Source: Bacteroidota bacterium (GTDB taxonomy: Bacteria; Bacteroidota; Bacteroidia; B-17B0; Aurantibacillaceae). Taken from it: a stretch of 35,312 nucleotides of DNA. The translations under genes were made by a program, and so were the position numbers. The notes beneath the pieces are model-generated. The model saw nothing but the letters and a program-made list of their open reading frames with translations, was not told where the DNA came from and did not search any database. Positions 8,249 to 15,731 of this stretch are shown piece by piece; the stretch's first letter is position 1, and each line of letters opens with the position of its first letter. The DNA lies in contig JAJONO010000058.1 in assembly GCA_021323535.1 (NCBI GenBank), positions 1-35,312 on the forward strand. Reading direction: 5' to 3'.

Positions 8249-8488
8249 ATGAATAGCCCCTTGCACAGGAGAGTTGAAGAAGCGCTGGATACCATCCGCC
8301 CATACCTTGAGGCTGACGGTGGAAACGTTGAAATTATCGAGATAACAGAGGAGCAGGTTCTGAAGCTGGAACTTAAGGGCGCCTGTAAAACCTGTAACAT
8401 GAGTCACATGACCATGAAAGCGGGTATTGAAGAAACCATTAAACGCGCCGTTCCTGAAATCAAAGAAATCATCTCAGTAAATCAGTAA
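8249..8488 (+). CDS. NifU C-terminal domain (Nfu-type) Fe-S cluster protein
   Basis: The 79-aa protein consists of only the NifU C-terminal domain. RPYLEADGGNVEII at the start and the Cys46-x-x-Cys49 motif (GACKTCNMS) are diagnostic; the cysteines of a dimer hold a transient Fe-S cluster for delivery to apo-enzymes. The usual sequence after the first Cys is Gly-Ser, here Lys-Thr. The frame stays open far upstream on the antisense of rlmB, but the ATG at 8249 fits the domain start and the promoter at 8202-8232. It sits 8 nt before metF and is probably co-transcribed with it. Confidence 0.9.
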   Translation: MNSPLHRRVEEALDTIRPYLEADGGNVEIIEITEEQVLKLELKGACKTCNMSHMTMKAGIEETIKRAVPEIKEIISVNQ

Positions 8489-8496
8489 AACCCTTT

Positions 8497-9450
8497 ATGA
8501 AATTAGTTCAGAAGCTTTCTCAAAGCAAAAAATCCCTGTTCTCTATCGAAATATTACCCCCTTTAAAAGGAAAAAGCATTCAGAGTATTTACGACGGCAT
8601 TGATCCTTTAATGGAATTTAAGCCGGCTTTTGTGGATGTAACATATCACCGCGAAGAATACATTTACAAAAAACGTGATGGCGGTTATCTCGAAAAAGTC
8701 AGCATTCGTAAACGCCCGGGAACAGTTGGAATTTGCGCGGCTATTATGAACAAATACAATGTGGAGGCTGTTCCGCACATTATTTGCGGAGGGTTTACGC
8801 GTGAAGAAACCGAAAACGCTTTAATAGACCTTCATTTTCTCGGAATTGATAATGTGTTGCTGCTTCGTGGCGATAGCATTAAAACAGAACCTGCGTTTGT
8901 TCCTGAACCAAACGGACATGCATACGCGCTTGATCTTGTTCAGCAGGTAAAGCAAATGAACACGGGTGTTTATATGGACCATGATATGAAAGACGCGGCT
9001 CCAACCGATTTTTGTATTGGTATTGCGGCTTATCCCGAAAAACATTTTGAGGCGCCGAACATGATCAGCGATTTAAAATATCTGAAAGCGAAAGTGGACG
9101 CGGGAGCTGAATATATAGTAACACAAATGTTCTTCGACAATAAAAAATATTTTGAGTTTGTTGATCTCTGCAGAAAGAACGGCATTAACGTTCCTATTAT
9201 TCCGGGATTGAAAATTTTAAGCAACAAAAAACAAATCACCACACTTCCAAAAATATTCCATATCGATATTCCGCAACCTTTTTACGAAGAGCTTGAGAAA
9301 TGTAAGGATGACAAGCAGATTAAAGAAGTTGGAATCAAATGGTGCATTGAGCAATCAAAGGAACTGGTGAAAGCCAATGTGCCTTGTCTGCATTTTTATA
9401 CCATGGGCGCGTCTGAAGCAACTAAAGCAGTAGCGAAAGAGGTGTTTTAA
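8497..9450 (+). CDS. metF: Methylenetetrahydrofolate reductase
   Basis: This 317-aa flavoprotein reduces 5,10-methylene-THF to 5-methyl-THF for methionine synthesis. The typical start (FSIEILPP) is present, along with the region around HIICGGFTREE and LLLRGDS for FAD and folate binding, then YIVTQMFFDN and LHFYTMG near the C-terminus. The length matches bacterial MetF (about 290-320). It lies immediately downstream of the nfu-like gene in the same orientation. The FEILPP glutamate expected for folate activation is present (Glu in SIEILPP). Confidence 0.93.
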   Translation: MKLVQKLSQSKKSLFSIEILPPLKGKSIQSIYDGIDPLMEFKPAFVDVTYHREEYIYKKRDGGYLEKVSIRKRPGTVGICAAIMNKYNVEAVPHIICGGFTREETENALIDLHFLGIDNVLLLRGDSIKTEPAFVPEPNGHAYALDLVQQVKQMNTGVYMDHDMKDAAPTDFCIGIAAYPEKHFEAPNMISDLKYLKAKVDAGAEYIVTQMFFDNKKYFEFVDLCRKNGINVPIIPGLKILSNKKQITTLPKIFHIDIPQPFYEELEKCKDDKQIKEVGIKWCIEQSKELVKANVPCLHFYTMGASEATKAVAKEVF

Positions 9451-9475
9451 TCTAAGCATTTATTCTGAATACTAT

Positions 9476-9510
9476 CACTTCGAGTCGTCACCCTGAGCGA
9501 AGTCGAAGGG
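9476..9510. repeat. Short intergenic palindromic repeat of the CCCTGAGCGAAGTCGAAGGG type
   Basis: It contains CACCCTGAGCGAAGTCGAAG, a motif I recognise as widespread in intergenic DNA of many bacteria. Two alternative small hairpins can form: CTTCGA/TCGAAG (9478-9483 and 9503-9508) and CCCT/AGGG (9491-9494 and 9507-9510). Confidence 0.6.
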
Positions 9511-9545
9511 CGGGAAGACATGCAAGTTATTTTCCAATGAAAAAT

Positions 9546-9627
9546 ACCGCAGAGAAACAGAGAACTCAGAGAGGCAGAATAAATCTTGCTTTGCAAAATT
9601 TCTCTGCGACCTCTGCTTCTCTGCGGT
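9546..9627. repeat. Long inverted repeat with 27-nt arms of CAGAG-like tandem units
   Basis: The arms at 9546-9572 and 9601-9627 are reverse complements at 22 of 27 positions by my count. Each arm is built from repeats about 9 nt long (ACCGCAGAG, AAACAGAG, AACTCAGAG). The loop is 28 nt. It lies between metF and truB, both forward. It is not a standard terminator, since no T-run directly follows the stem on the forward strand. Confidence 0.75.
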
Positions 9628-9682
9628 TAAAAAAGAAGAGTTTTATACTTCAATCCGCCTCCCCTAAATCAGATTTGTATTC

Positions 9683-10387
9683 ATGAGCTACAACTTCCAT
9701 ACCGGAGAACTTCTTCTGATCGACAAGCCACTTACCTGGAGCAGCTTTCAGGCTGTGAACAAGATCAAGCATGCAATCAAGAATCATCCTTCTCTTATTG
9801 TTGATGGTGTAAAAGTAAAGCCAAAAGTGGGACATGCAGGAACACTTGATCCGCTCGCTACTGGATTACTCATTGTTTGCACTGGAAAAAAAACCAAGAC
9901 TATTACCGAATTAATGGGGCAGGAAAAAGAATACACCGGAACATTTTTCATTGGAGCCACAACACCTTGTTACGATCTCGAAAAACCTGTAGATAAAATT
10001 TTCCCGACAGAACATATTACACAAGAAATGATTTACGCCGCCGCGAAAAAATTTACTGGCGTACAACAACAAGTGCCACCCCTATTCAGCGCTGTTTTTA
10101 TTGATGGTAAACGCGCGTATGAATATGCAAGAGCAGGAGAAGAAGCCGAAATAAAACCACGAGAAATAGAGATCAAAGAATTTGAGATCACCGGTATTTC
10201 TTTGCCTTCTGTGAACTTCAGGATCGTTTGCAGTAAAGGCACTTACATACGAAGTATTGCACGCGACTTTGGGCTTGAACTCGGAAGCGGCGGGCACCTT
10301 ACGAAACTCTGCAGAACAAGAATCGGGGAATTCAAATTAGAAGGCGCGATTTCTCCTGAGGAATTTTCACAGATTGTTAATTCTTAA
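9683..10387 (+). CDS. truB: tRNA pseudouridine(55) synthase
   Basis: The 234-aa protein converts U55 of the tRNA T-loop to pseudouridine. It shows LLIDKPLTWSSF, the signature VGHAGTLDPLATGLL with catalytic Asp56, and CSKGTYIRSIARDFG near residue 180-195. It is at the short end of the family because the C-terminal PUA extension is missing or minimal, as in many Bacteroidetes. The ATG at 9683 follows a weak CAGATTTG box by 5 nt. Confidence 0.93.
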   Translation: MSYNFHTGELLLIDKPLTWSSFQAVNKIKHAIKNHPSLIVDGVKVKPKVGHAGTLDPLATGLLIVCTGKKTKTITELMGQEKEYTGTFFIGATTPCYDLEKPVDKIFPTEHITQEMIYAAAKKFTGVQQQVPPLFSAVFIDGKRAYEYARAGEEAEIKPREIEIKEFEITGISLPSVNFRIVCSKGTYIRSIARDFGLELGSGGHLTKLCRTRIGEFKLEGAISPEEFSQIVNS

Positions 10388-10393
10388 ACAGAA

Positions 10394-10424
10394 TTGCAGT
10401 TATTGTATTCAATTATTAACTTGC
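10394..10424 (+). promoter_or_regulatory. Possible degenerate promoter for the OmpA-like gene
   Basis: TTG at 10394-10396, a 20-nt spacer and TAACTTGC at 10417-10424. The -7 box departs from TAnnTTTG. Confidence 0.4.
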
Positions 10425-10443
10425 AGTAACTAAATCCCATTTC

Positions 10444-11289
10444 ATGAAAAAATTATACTTCGCTTTTGCACTGGCATTAACTGCATCTAACTTTTACGCA
10501 CAGGAAGATGCTGAAGGATGTAAAGATCATCCGTTTTTTAATCGCATGCCGAATTTCAGAATAGAAAGTTGTCCGGGTAATTATAACGCTGTTGATCTGC
10601 CAATAGCTAATGGCAAGAAAAAACATGTTGAGGGTAATATGACAACTATCGCTTATGTATTTAACGACGAAAGCAATGCAAAAAAGCCGAGCCCCCTCCA
10701 GATTATGAAGAACTATGAGAACGCTATCGTTTCCAAAGGAGGAAAAAAAGTGTTTCAGGGAGTTACTGAAGACGATGGGAACATTGCTGTGTTCAACCTT
10801 TCTGCGAACGGAAAAGATTATTGGGTGTCAGTGAGTAAAATGTACGAACCTCAGGGAGGAGGAGAAGTTGGGGGATATGGCGTGATGATTGTTGAAATGG
10901 AAGCAATGAAGCAGGATGTTGAAGCCAGTGAAATGTTTAAAGAAATAAGCGCGAGCGGACGTATTGCACTTTATATTAATTTTGAAACAGGAAAAGCCGA
11001 TATTAAGTCTGAATCACAAAAAACGGTGGACCAGATTGCACAGATGATGAAAGATAATCCTACATTGAAAGTTAGTATTGAAGGTCACACCGATAATGCC
11101 GGTAACGCGGCCGCTAATCAAACCTTATCTGATAATAGAGCAAAATCCGTTATGAACGCCGTAACAGCGAAAGGGATTGATAAAGCAAGAATGACTTCTA
11201 AAGGCTGGGGGCAAACAAAACCTCTTGCCGATAACGGTACCGAAGATGGAAAAGCGAAGAACCGCAGAGTAGAAATTGTGAAACAATAA
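10444..11289 (+). CDS. OmpA-family peptidoglycan-associated envelope protein
   Basis: The 281-aa protein has a signal peptide (about 1-19, cleavage after FYA). A 150-residue N-terminal domain of unknown type carries several Cys and the PNFRIESCPGNY region. A C-terminal OmpA/MotB domain starts at about 175: INFETGKADIKSES, IEGHTDN, LSDNRAKSV and GWGQTKPLADN, ending NRRVEI. This domain binds diaminopimelate in peptidoglycan through the conserved Asp and Arg, so the protein should tether the outer membrane or a periplasmic module to the wall. There is no lipobox. Its stop is 2 nt from the stop of the convergent reverse gene. Confidence 0.87.
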   Translation: MKKLYFAFALALTASNFYAQEDAEGCKDHPFFNRMPNFRIESCPGNYNAVDLPIANGKKKHVEGNMTTIAYVFNDESNAKKPSPLQIMKNYENAIVSKGGKKVFQGVTEDDGNIAVFNLSANGKDYWVSVSKMYEPQGGGEVGGYGVMIVEMEAMKQDVEASEMFKEISASGRIALYINFETGKADIKSESQKTVDQIAQMMKDNPTLKVSIEGHTDNAGNAAANQTLSDNRAKSVMNAVTAKGIDKARMTSKGWGQTKPLADNGTEDGKAKNRRVEIVKQ

Positions 11290-11291
11290 GT

Positions 11292-12116
11292 TTAATCGCG
11301 CACCAGTTTTTTCTTTTTTGTGTTGTACCGGTAATTCCGGTCAGAAGAAAACAGATAGGAGTCTCTATTGAATAAGGGAACAGAAACAGTAAACGTAAAC
11401 CTGTTCACCGTACTTTTCATTTCATTTTTCATAAGAGGAATGTTATAACCGAAATAAAAATCGAAATAGGTGTTCCAGGAAAAACCGAGATGGGGATTGA
11501 GGAATAAAGTGCGTTTATCAAAATCCGTATAATAAATTAAAGAACCACCGCAATGAAGGATGGAAGCCGTACAATTATAGGTGAGTGAAGGGCCGATGAT
11601 GAAATGGTTTTTGTTGAAATTAAACTGGCAGCCACCTTCAATAGATTGCAAAAAGTTCATGTCAGGGATATGACGATGATTTTCCTCATCGTAATTTGCC
11701 ACGCCGATCGAGATTTCGCCCATGCCTCTCCAACCCTGGTGAAAGTTAATCCTGCCTATGAATTGTTTAAATGAATATTCCCTCTTACGAGGAAGGTATA
11801 AATCAAACACAAGCGTTTGATCGCCAATAGTAAAATTCTTTACATGAATGTCCTTATGATCAGCGGCCCAACAAAACAAATCATAGTTCACATGCGCCAT
11901 TCCACAATATCTTGTATAGCCATTACCGATAGAATCTGCTTTTAGACTGGAAGTTTCCCCTCTATAAGTCAAATGAGAATAAGACCTGATCCGTTGCTTG
12001 CTGCGTTTATCATAAAGATTTACAATAAGGCACCCATTGTTAGAACCCTGGGAGAGCACATTGCCGGAAAGAAGCAATAAAATAATACAGGCCAATGTGG
12101 CTTTAAGATTGTGCAT
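11292..12116 (-). CDS. Exported protein of unknown function, probable C-terminal beta-barrel
   Basis: The 274-aa protein starts with a signal peptide (about 1-22, cleavage after VLS or LSQ). Residues 25-105 (CLIVNLYDKRSKQRIRSYSH ...) resemble a small beta-sandwich. The remainder alternates aromatic and polar residues (GCQFNFNKNHFIIGPSLTY, LGFSWNTYFDFYFGYNIP) in the manner of an outer-membrane beta-barrel, and it ends in a basic tail. I recognise no family. It lies 57 nt downstream of the giant SprB-repeat gene in the same orientation and may be read through from it. Confidence 0.75.
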   Translation of the reverse strand: MHNLKATLACIILLLLSGNVLSQGSNNGCLIVNLYDKRSKQRIRSYSHLTYRGETSSLKADSIGNGYTRYCGMAHVNYDLFCWAADHKDIHVKNFTIGDQTLVFDLYLPRKREYSFKQFIGRINFHQGWRGMGEISIGVANYDEENHRHIPDMNFLQSIEGGCQFNFNKNHFIIGPSLTYNCTASILHCGGSLIYYTDFDKRTLFLNPHLGFSWNTYFDFYFGYNIPLMKNEMKSTVNRFTFTVSVPLFNRDSYLFSSDRNYRYNTKKKKLVRD

Positions 12117-12173
12117 TTACATTAAGATGCAATGAGAATATAAATTCCATACTTGAAATCCGGACTGATTACA

Positions 12174-15100
12174 TCACTTTATAAGTGTGACATGCCCTAT
12201 GTATTCTTTTTCGTAGCCGAATACATTCGTGATCTTTATTTTCCACTGGTAAACATCGTCCTGGCTCATTTTGCCATTATACATTCCGTCCCAGCCAACA
12301 AAGAAGTTGTTGCTAGTAAACAATTTTTCGCCCCAGCGATCAAATATTTCAAGGAAGTATTTTGTTATCCCAAATCCTTTTGGCTGGAAAATATCGTTCA
12401 CACCATCTTCGTTTGGAGTAAACGCGTTTGGCACATAGATTCCAAAATCTTCGCCAATGGTAATGCGTTTTAATACTGTATCAATGCAACCGCGATTGCT
12501 TTTTACCATAAGCGCCACAACATATTCTCCTGCTTCCTTGTAAACAAAAATAGGATTTGGCTGGCCCGACTGAAAATCGATATTGTTCATGAAATACCAG
12601 TTCCATTGAATGATACTTGCGCCCGTTGTCTGATCAAAGAAAGAAACCTCACTGCTGTTATTAACGATAGGTTTGTTTGGCGTATAAATAAAATCAGCGT
12701 TTGGTTTGGGAAATGCTTCTATTGTTGCAGTTCTCACACTCGAACAACCGTTAAGATCAGTTGCTACAACAGAGATGGTATAAACGCCACCGGTTGTGTA
12801 ACAGGTATATGCAATGTTGGAGGTTCCTGATGTGGCGCTTCCATTTCCTAAGTTCCAGTTATAATTCTGAATTGGGACTTCCGGCGTACAGGTAAATGTG
12901 ATACAAACCGGCGCGCATCCTTTAGCGTTGGTGGTAAATGTTACTGGTGGAAGCGGATTTACCACCACTATGTGTTGTGTTGAGCCAACGCATCCATTCG
13001 CGTCGATGGCCGTGAGCGTATAAGTTCCACCGGTTAATGTTGTTGTAGCGGCAATGGTTGGCGTTATCAATGTAGAATTAAAATTATTTGGCCCTGCCCA
13101 GGTATACGTTGCTGCTCCGCTCGCTGTTAAACTTAATACCGATCCAATACAGATTGGCCCGTTGCTCAATGCCATAGGTGTTATTGGAACATTTATATTC
13201 ACAGTTGCCGTTGCTGTATTTGTACAACCTGTTACGGCTGTTACAAGAACTGTATATGCTCCCGCGCTCAGCGTGCTTGTAGATCCTACAACAGGATTCT
13301 GAACCCCTGACACAAAACCATTCGGTCCGTTCCAGCTGTAATTTACTCCTCCGTTTGCAGAAAGCGGCGCGTTGGCTCCCACACAAACAGTTGTGCCTGT
13401 AGCGTTAACTGTTGGAGGAGGGTTTATAGTAATTACCATCACCGATGTAGATGCGCATGCTCCGTTAGAAATGGAATGTGTTACTGTAAATGTTCCCGCT
13501 ACAGAAAAACTAACCGGACCGTAAACATTGGTGCTTCCCGGAAGAGGAGCTCCTAATATTGGATCGCAGGAATAAGAATGTGTTCCCGAAGGATCGGCAG
13601 CTGTAAATACAAAACTGTTGCCGCTTAAACATTGCGCGGTAACCGGAGTTGTAAAAGCAGGAGAGACTGTTCCTCCCGTAGCAATTGTTACCGTTGTGAG
13701 AGCGGTACAGTTATTCGCGTCGGCAACCTGCACAGAATAATTTCCCGGAGGTAAACTTGCCGACGATGCATTCCCTCCCGAAGGAATCCAGGTGTAAGTA
13801 TAAGCACCGGTTCCTCCATTGGCAGTTACACTTCCCGTTCCGTTACCAAGACAATTCGCATTGGTGAATGATGGAACAAGATTTAAATTGGTGGGTTGAT
13901 TCACTTGCACCGTTGCACTTGCAGCGCATAAATTATTATCAATGATAGTAAGAGAATAAATTCCGGCAGGTACATTCGAAATAGCATTAGAACCTGCAAT
14001 GTTTACCGAAGTGGATGAAAATCCTAATGGGCCCGTCCAGTTATAAGTATAAGGACCGGTTACTCCAACCGGTGTTGCTGTTGCAGAGCCAGAACTTCCG
14101 CCATTACATAAAGCGGAAGTAGAAGTCATGTTGGGAGGACAACATGATCCAATGGCGTTGAAATTGATGGAAGCATCGCTTGCGCAACCGGCATTTGTCC
14201 ATGAGCCTGATTCACCGTCGCCACTGGTATTAAATGTTACCGAAAGATTTGATCCCGGTGCGCATAATGGATTTGTAGTAATGTTGAAACAAAAATTCCA
14301 TTGTGCGGCAGTGGCAACATCTACGCAATTAGGAGTTGCTCCGCAGATATTGTCACCAAAATTATTTTGTGGTGTTCCGTTGGCAGGATTAAAATCAAAA
14401 TACCATCCTGGTCCCCAGTTTACGGCATTAACTACTCCGATTCCTGCAGGATAATACGACCAGGTACCGGCGGCGCTTATAGGGGTTGGTGTGTTTGGCA
14501 CTATAGAAGCTGCGTTCCAGCCCGAACCAAATGCAAGCTGCACGCCATGAAGCCAGTTGGTATTAATGGTTTTGTATTGATTGATCTTTAAGCAAAAGTT
14601 TACAGTTTGTCCGGGTAAATAAGAACCATTTACCGGAGGAGGAGTTGCTGTGAGAGAAGAACTAACAAGACAATCGGTACAATCAATACTGTTGTTGATG
14701 TTCATCGTGAATGTTCCGGTTTGCCCGGCATTACCGCTGATCTGCAATAAATAAGTTGTTCCGGGAACACACTGGTTAACGGTTAATGTTACAACGCCTC
14801 CAACACCAACAGCACATCCGCCGATACCGCCACCAAGCGCGGCGCAGGTGCCTGAGTAAAATGAAATATTAGGATTTGCGAAGGTGGAATTAATGGTCAT
14901 TACCGCCTGGTAACCTGTTGCAGTAAACGAATACCAAACATCATTTGCCTGCACGGCCTGGTTTGGCCCGCCAGCGCCTGAACAGTTATTCTGATATATG
15001 TACGGACTACCCGGAGTAGCGTTAGTAATATCTCCTACCACAGTGGAAATGGCGCCTTGTTGTGTTCCAACACCGCAGGGCGGAGGAGTACCAAGAGGAA

Positions 15101-15197
15101 TATTAATAGCACCTGCACAATTGTCGTTAGCGGGAACCTGCGCAAATAATCCTGCAAAAGAGAAAATAAATAATATGACAGATAACTTTATTTTCAT
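12174..15197 (-). CDS. Giant SprB-repeat / PKD surface protein with T9SS type B sorting domain
   Basis: The 1007-aa protein has a signal peptide (about 1-19). A Gly/Asn-rich beta domain (20-170) begins PANDNCAGAINI, a start frequent in Bacteroidetes surface proteins. Two SprB-like repeats follow (about 360-510, GPYTYNWTGP and GAYTYTWIPSGG), then Ig-like repeats (about 590-760) and a PKD-like domain (about 780-900, YNWNLGNGSATSG). The gliding-motility-associated C-terminal domain spans 920-1007 (YVPNAFTPNEDGVNDIF to GHVTLIK). Type B domains direct export through T9SS and surface attachment. SprB is a gliding adhesin in Flavobacterium, so surface adhesion is plausible; gliding is not shown. The start codon overlaps the upstream stop in ATGA, indicating translational coupling. 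Confidence 0.93.
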   Translation of the reverse strand: MKIKLSVILFIFSFAGLFAQVPANDNCAGAINIPLGTPPPCGVGTQQGAISTVVGDITNATPGSPYIYQNNCSGAGGPNQAVQANDVWYSFTATGYQAVMTINSTFANPNISFYSGTCAALGGGIGGCAVGVGGVVTLTVNQCVPGTTYLLQISGNAGQTGTFTMNINNSIDCTDCLVSSSLTATPPPVNGSYLPGQTVNFCLKINQYKTINTNWLHGVQLAFGSGWNAASIVPNTPTPISAAGTWSYYPAGIGVVNAVNWGPGWYFDFNPANGTPQNNFGDNICGATPNCVDVATAAQWNFCFNITTNPLCAPGSNLSVTFNTSGDGESGSWTNAGCASDASINFNAIGSCCPPNMTSTSALCNGGSSGSATATPVGVTGPYTYNWTGPLGFSSTSVNIAGSNAISNVPAGIYSLTIIDNNLCAASATVQVNQPTNLNLVPSFTNANCLGNGTGSVTANGGTGAYTYTWIPSGGNASSASLPPGNYSVQVADANNCTALTTVTIATGGTVSPAFTTPVTAQCLSGNSFVFTAADPSGTHSYSCDPILGAPLPGSTNVYGPVSFSVAGTFTVTHSISNGACASTSVMVITINPPPTVNATGTTVCVGANAPLSANGGVNYSWNGPNGFVSGVQNPVVGSTSTLSAGAYTVLVTAVTGCTNTATATVNINVPITPMALSNGPICIGSVLSLTASGAATYTWAGPNNFNSTLITPTIAATTTLTGGTYTLTAIDANGCVGSTQHIVVVNPLPPVTFTTNAKGCAPVCITFTCTPEVPIQNYNWNLGNGSATSGTSNIAYTCYTTGGVYTISVVATDLNGCSSVRTATIEAFPKPNADFIYTPNKPIVNNSSEVSFFDQTTGASIIQWNWYFMNNIDFQSGQPNPIFVYKEAGEYVVALMVKSNRGCIDTVLKRITIGEDFGIYVPNAFTPNEDGVNDIFQPKGFGITKYFLEIFDRWGEKLFTSNNFFVGWDGMYNGKMSQDDVYQWKIKITNVFGYEKEYIGHVTLIK

Positions 15198-15592
15198 TTT
15201 GAGCTATTCTGTACTTCTGCTGTAATTAAACCGGAATCAAGAACTTCGAAGAGTGGATATTTGTAATTTGGAGTGGGAACGTAGTCGGAGTAATTGTTCA
15301 CGTTGATTTCAGGAACAATTTTTTTCACGAAAAGATCCTTTGCGGGAATTAATTCAAGGAGAAATCCGTTCTTAAATTTTAAAGTCAATCGTGCAGTTTT
15401 TAAACGGAATTGTTCCATATCGGCTGCCTCAATACTTTTCGTATAAAAATCAAGTTTCTCTTTACTTACATTTCCATAAATGATAAAACTGTTGGTAAAG
15501 GTTTTGTTTTTTACAGTGTTTTGGGCAACAGCGTTTCCTGCAAAAAATTGCGAAAGAAAAATGCAGCAAAATATAAAAAGAGCCTTTGTCAT
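15194..15592 (-). CDS. Small exported protein coupled to the SprB-repeat gene
   Basis: The frame is open further upstream, but the ATG at 15592 gives a clear signal peptide (MTKALFIFCC .. cleavage after AVA), a 132-aa precursor and a start past the terminator at 15635-15667. The mature protein has no motif I know: it is charged, of mixed alpha/beta character and without repeats or a lipobox. Its TGA overlaps the ATG of the 1007-aa T9SS protein by 4 nt, so the two are made together. It could be a periplasmic partner, for example a chaperone-like or anchoring factor; that is speculation from the coupling only. Confidence 0.75.
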   Translation of the reverse strand: MTKALFIFCCIFLSQFFAGNAVAQNTVKNKTFTNSFIIYGNVSKEKLDFYTKSIEAADMEQFRLKTARLTLKFKNGFLLELIPAKDLFVKKIVPEINVNNYSDYVPTPNYKYPLFEVLDSGLITAEVQNSSK

Positions 15593-15634
15593 TTTGGTAC
15601 GTGAAGATAGTACAATTTTGGCGACCAAAAGGTT

Positions 15635-15667
15635 AAAAGCCCGTATTATTAGGGAAATACGGGCTTT
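15635..15667 (-). terminator. Hairpin terminator after the M1 peptidase gene
   Basis: A perfect 12-bp stem (15636-15647 with 15656-15667) and an 8-nt loop. The sequence is AAAGCCCGTATT / AATACGGGCTTT; on the reverse strand the stem runs into TTTT. It lies between the M1 peptidase stop and the small exported gene's start. Confidence 0.75.
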
Positions 15668-15731
15668 AATTAGTGAACAGAGGCTTGTAGAAAAAGAGTC
15701 TAAATGTTTAGAATGACATCCGAATGTTAAA

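Noticed and set aside
12153-14591. Several forward frames of 70-110 codons opposite the SprB-repeat gene
   Set aside because: They are shadows of a repetitive, GC-biased coding strand; none has a start context, promoter or recognisable domain.
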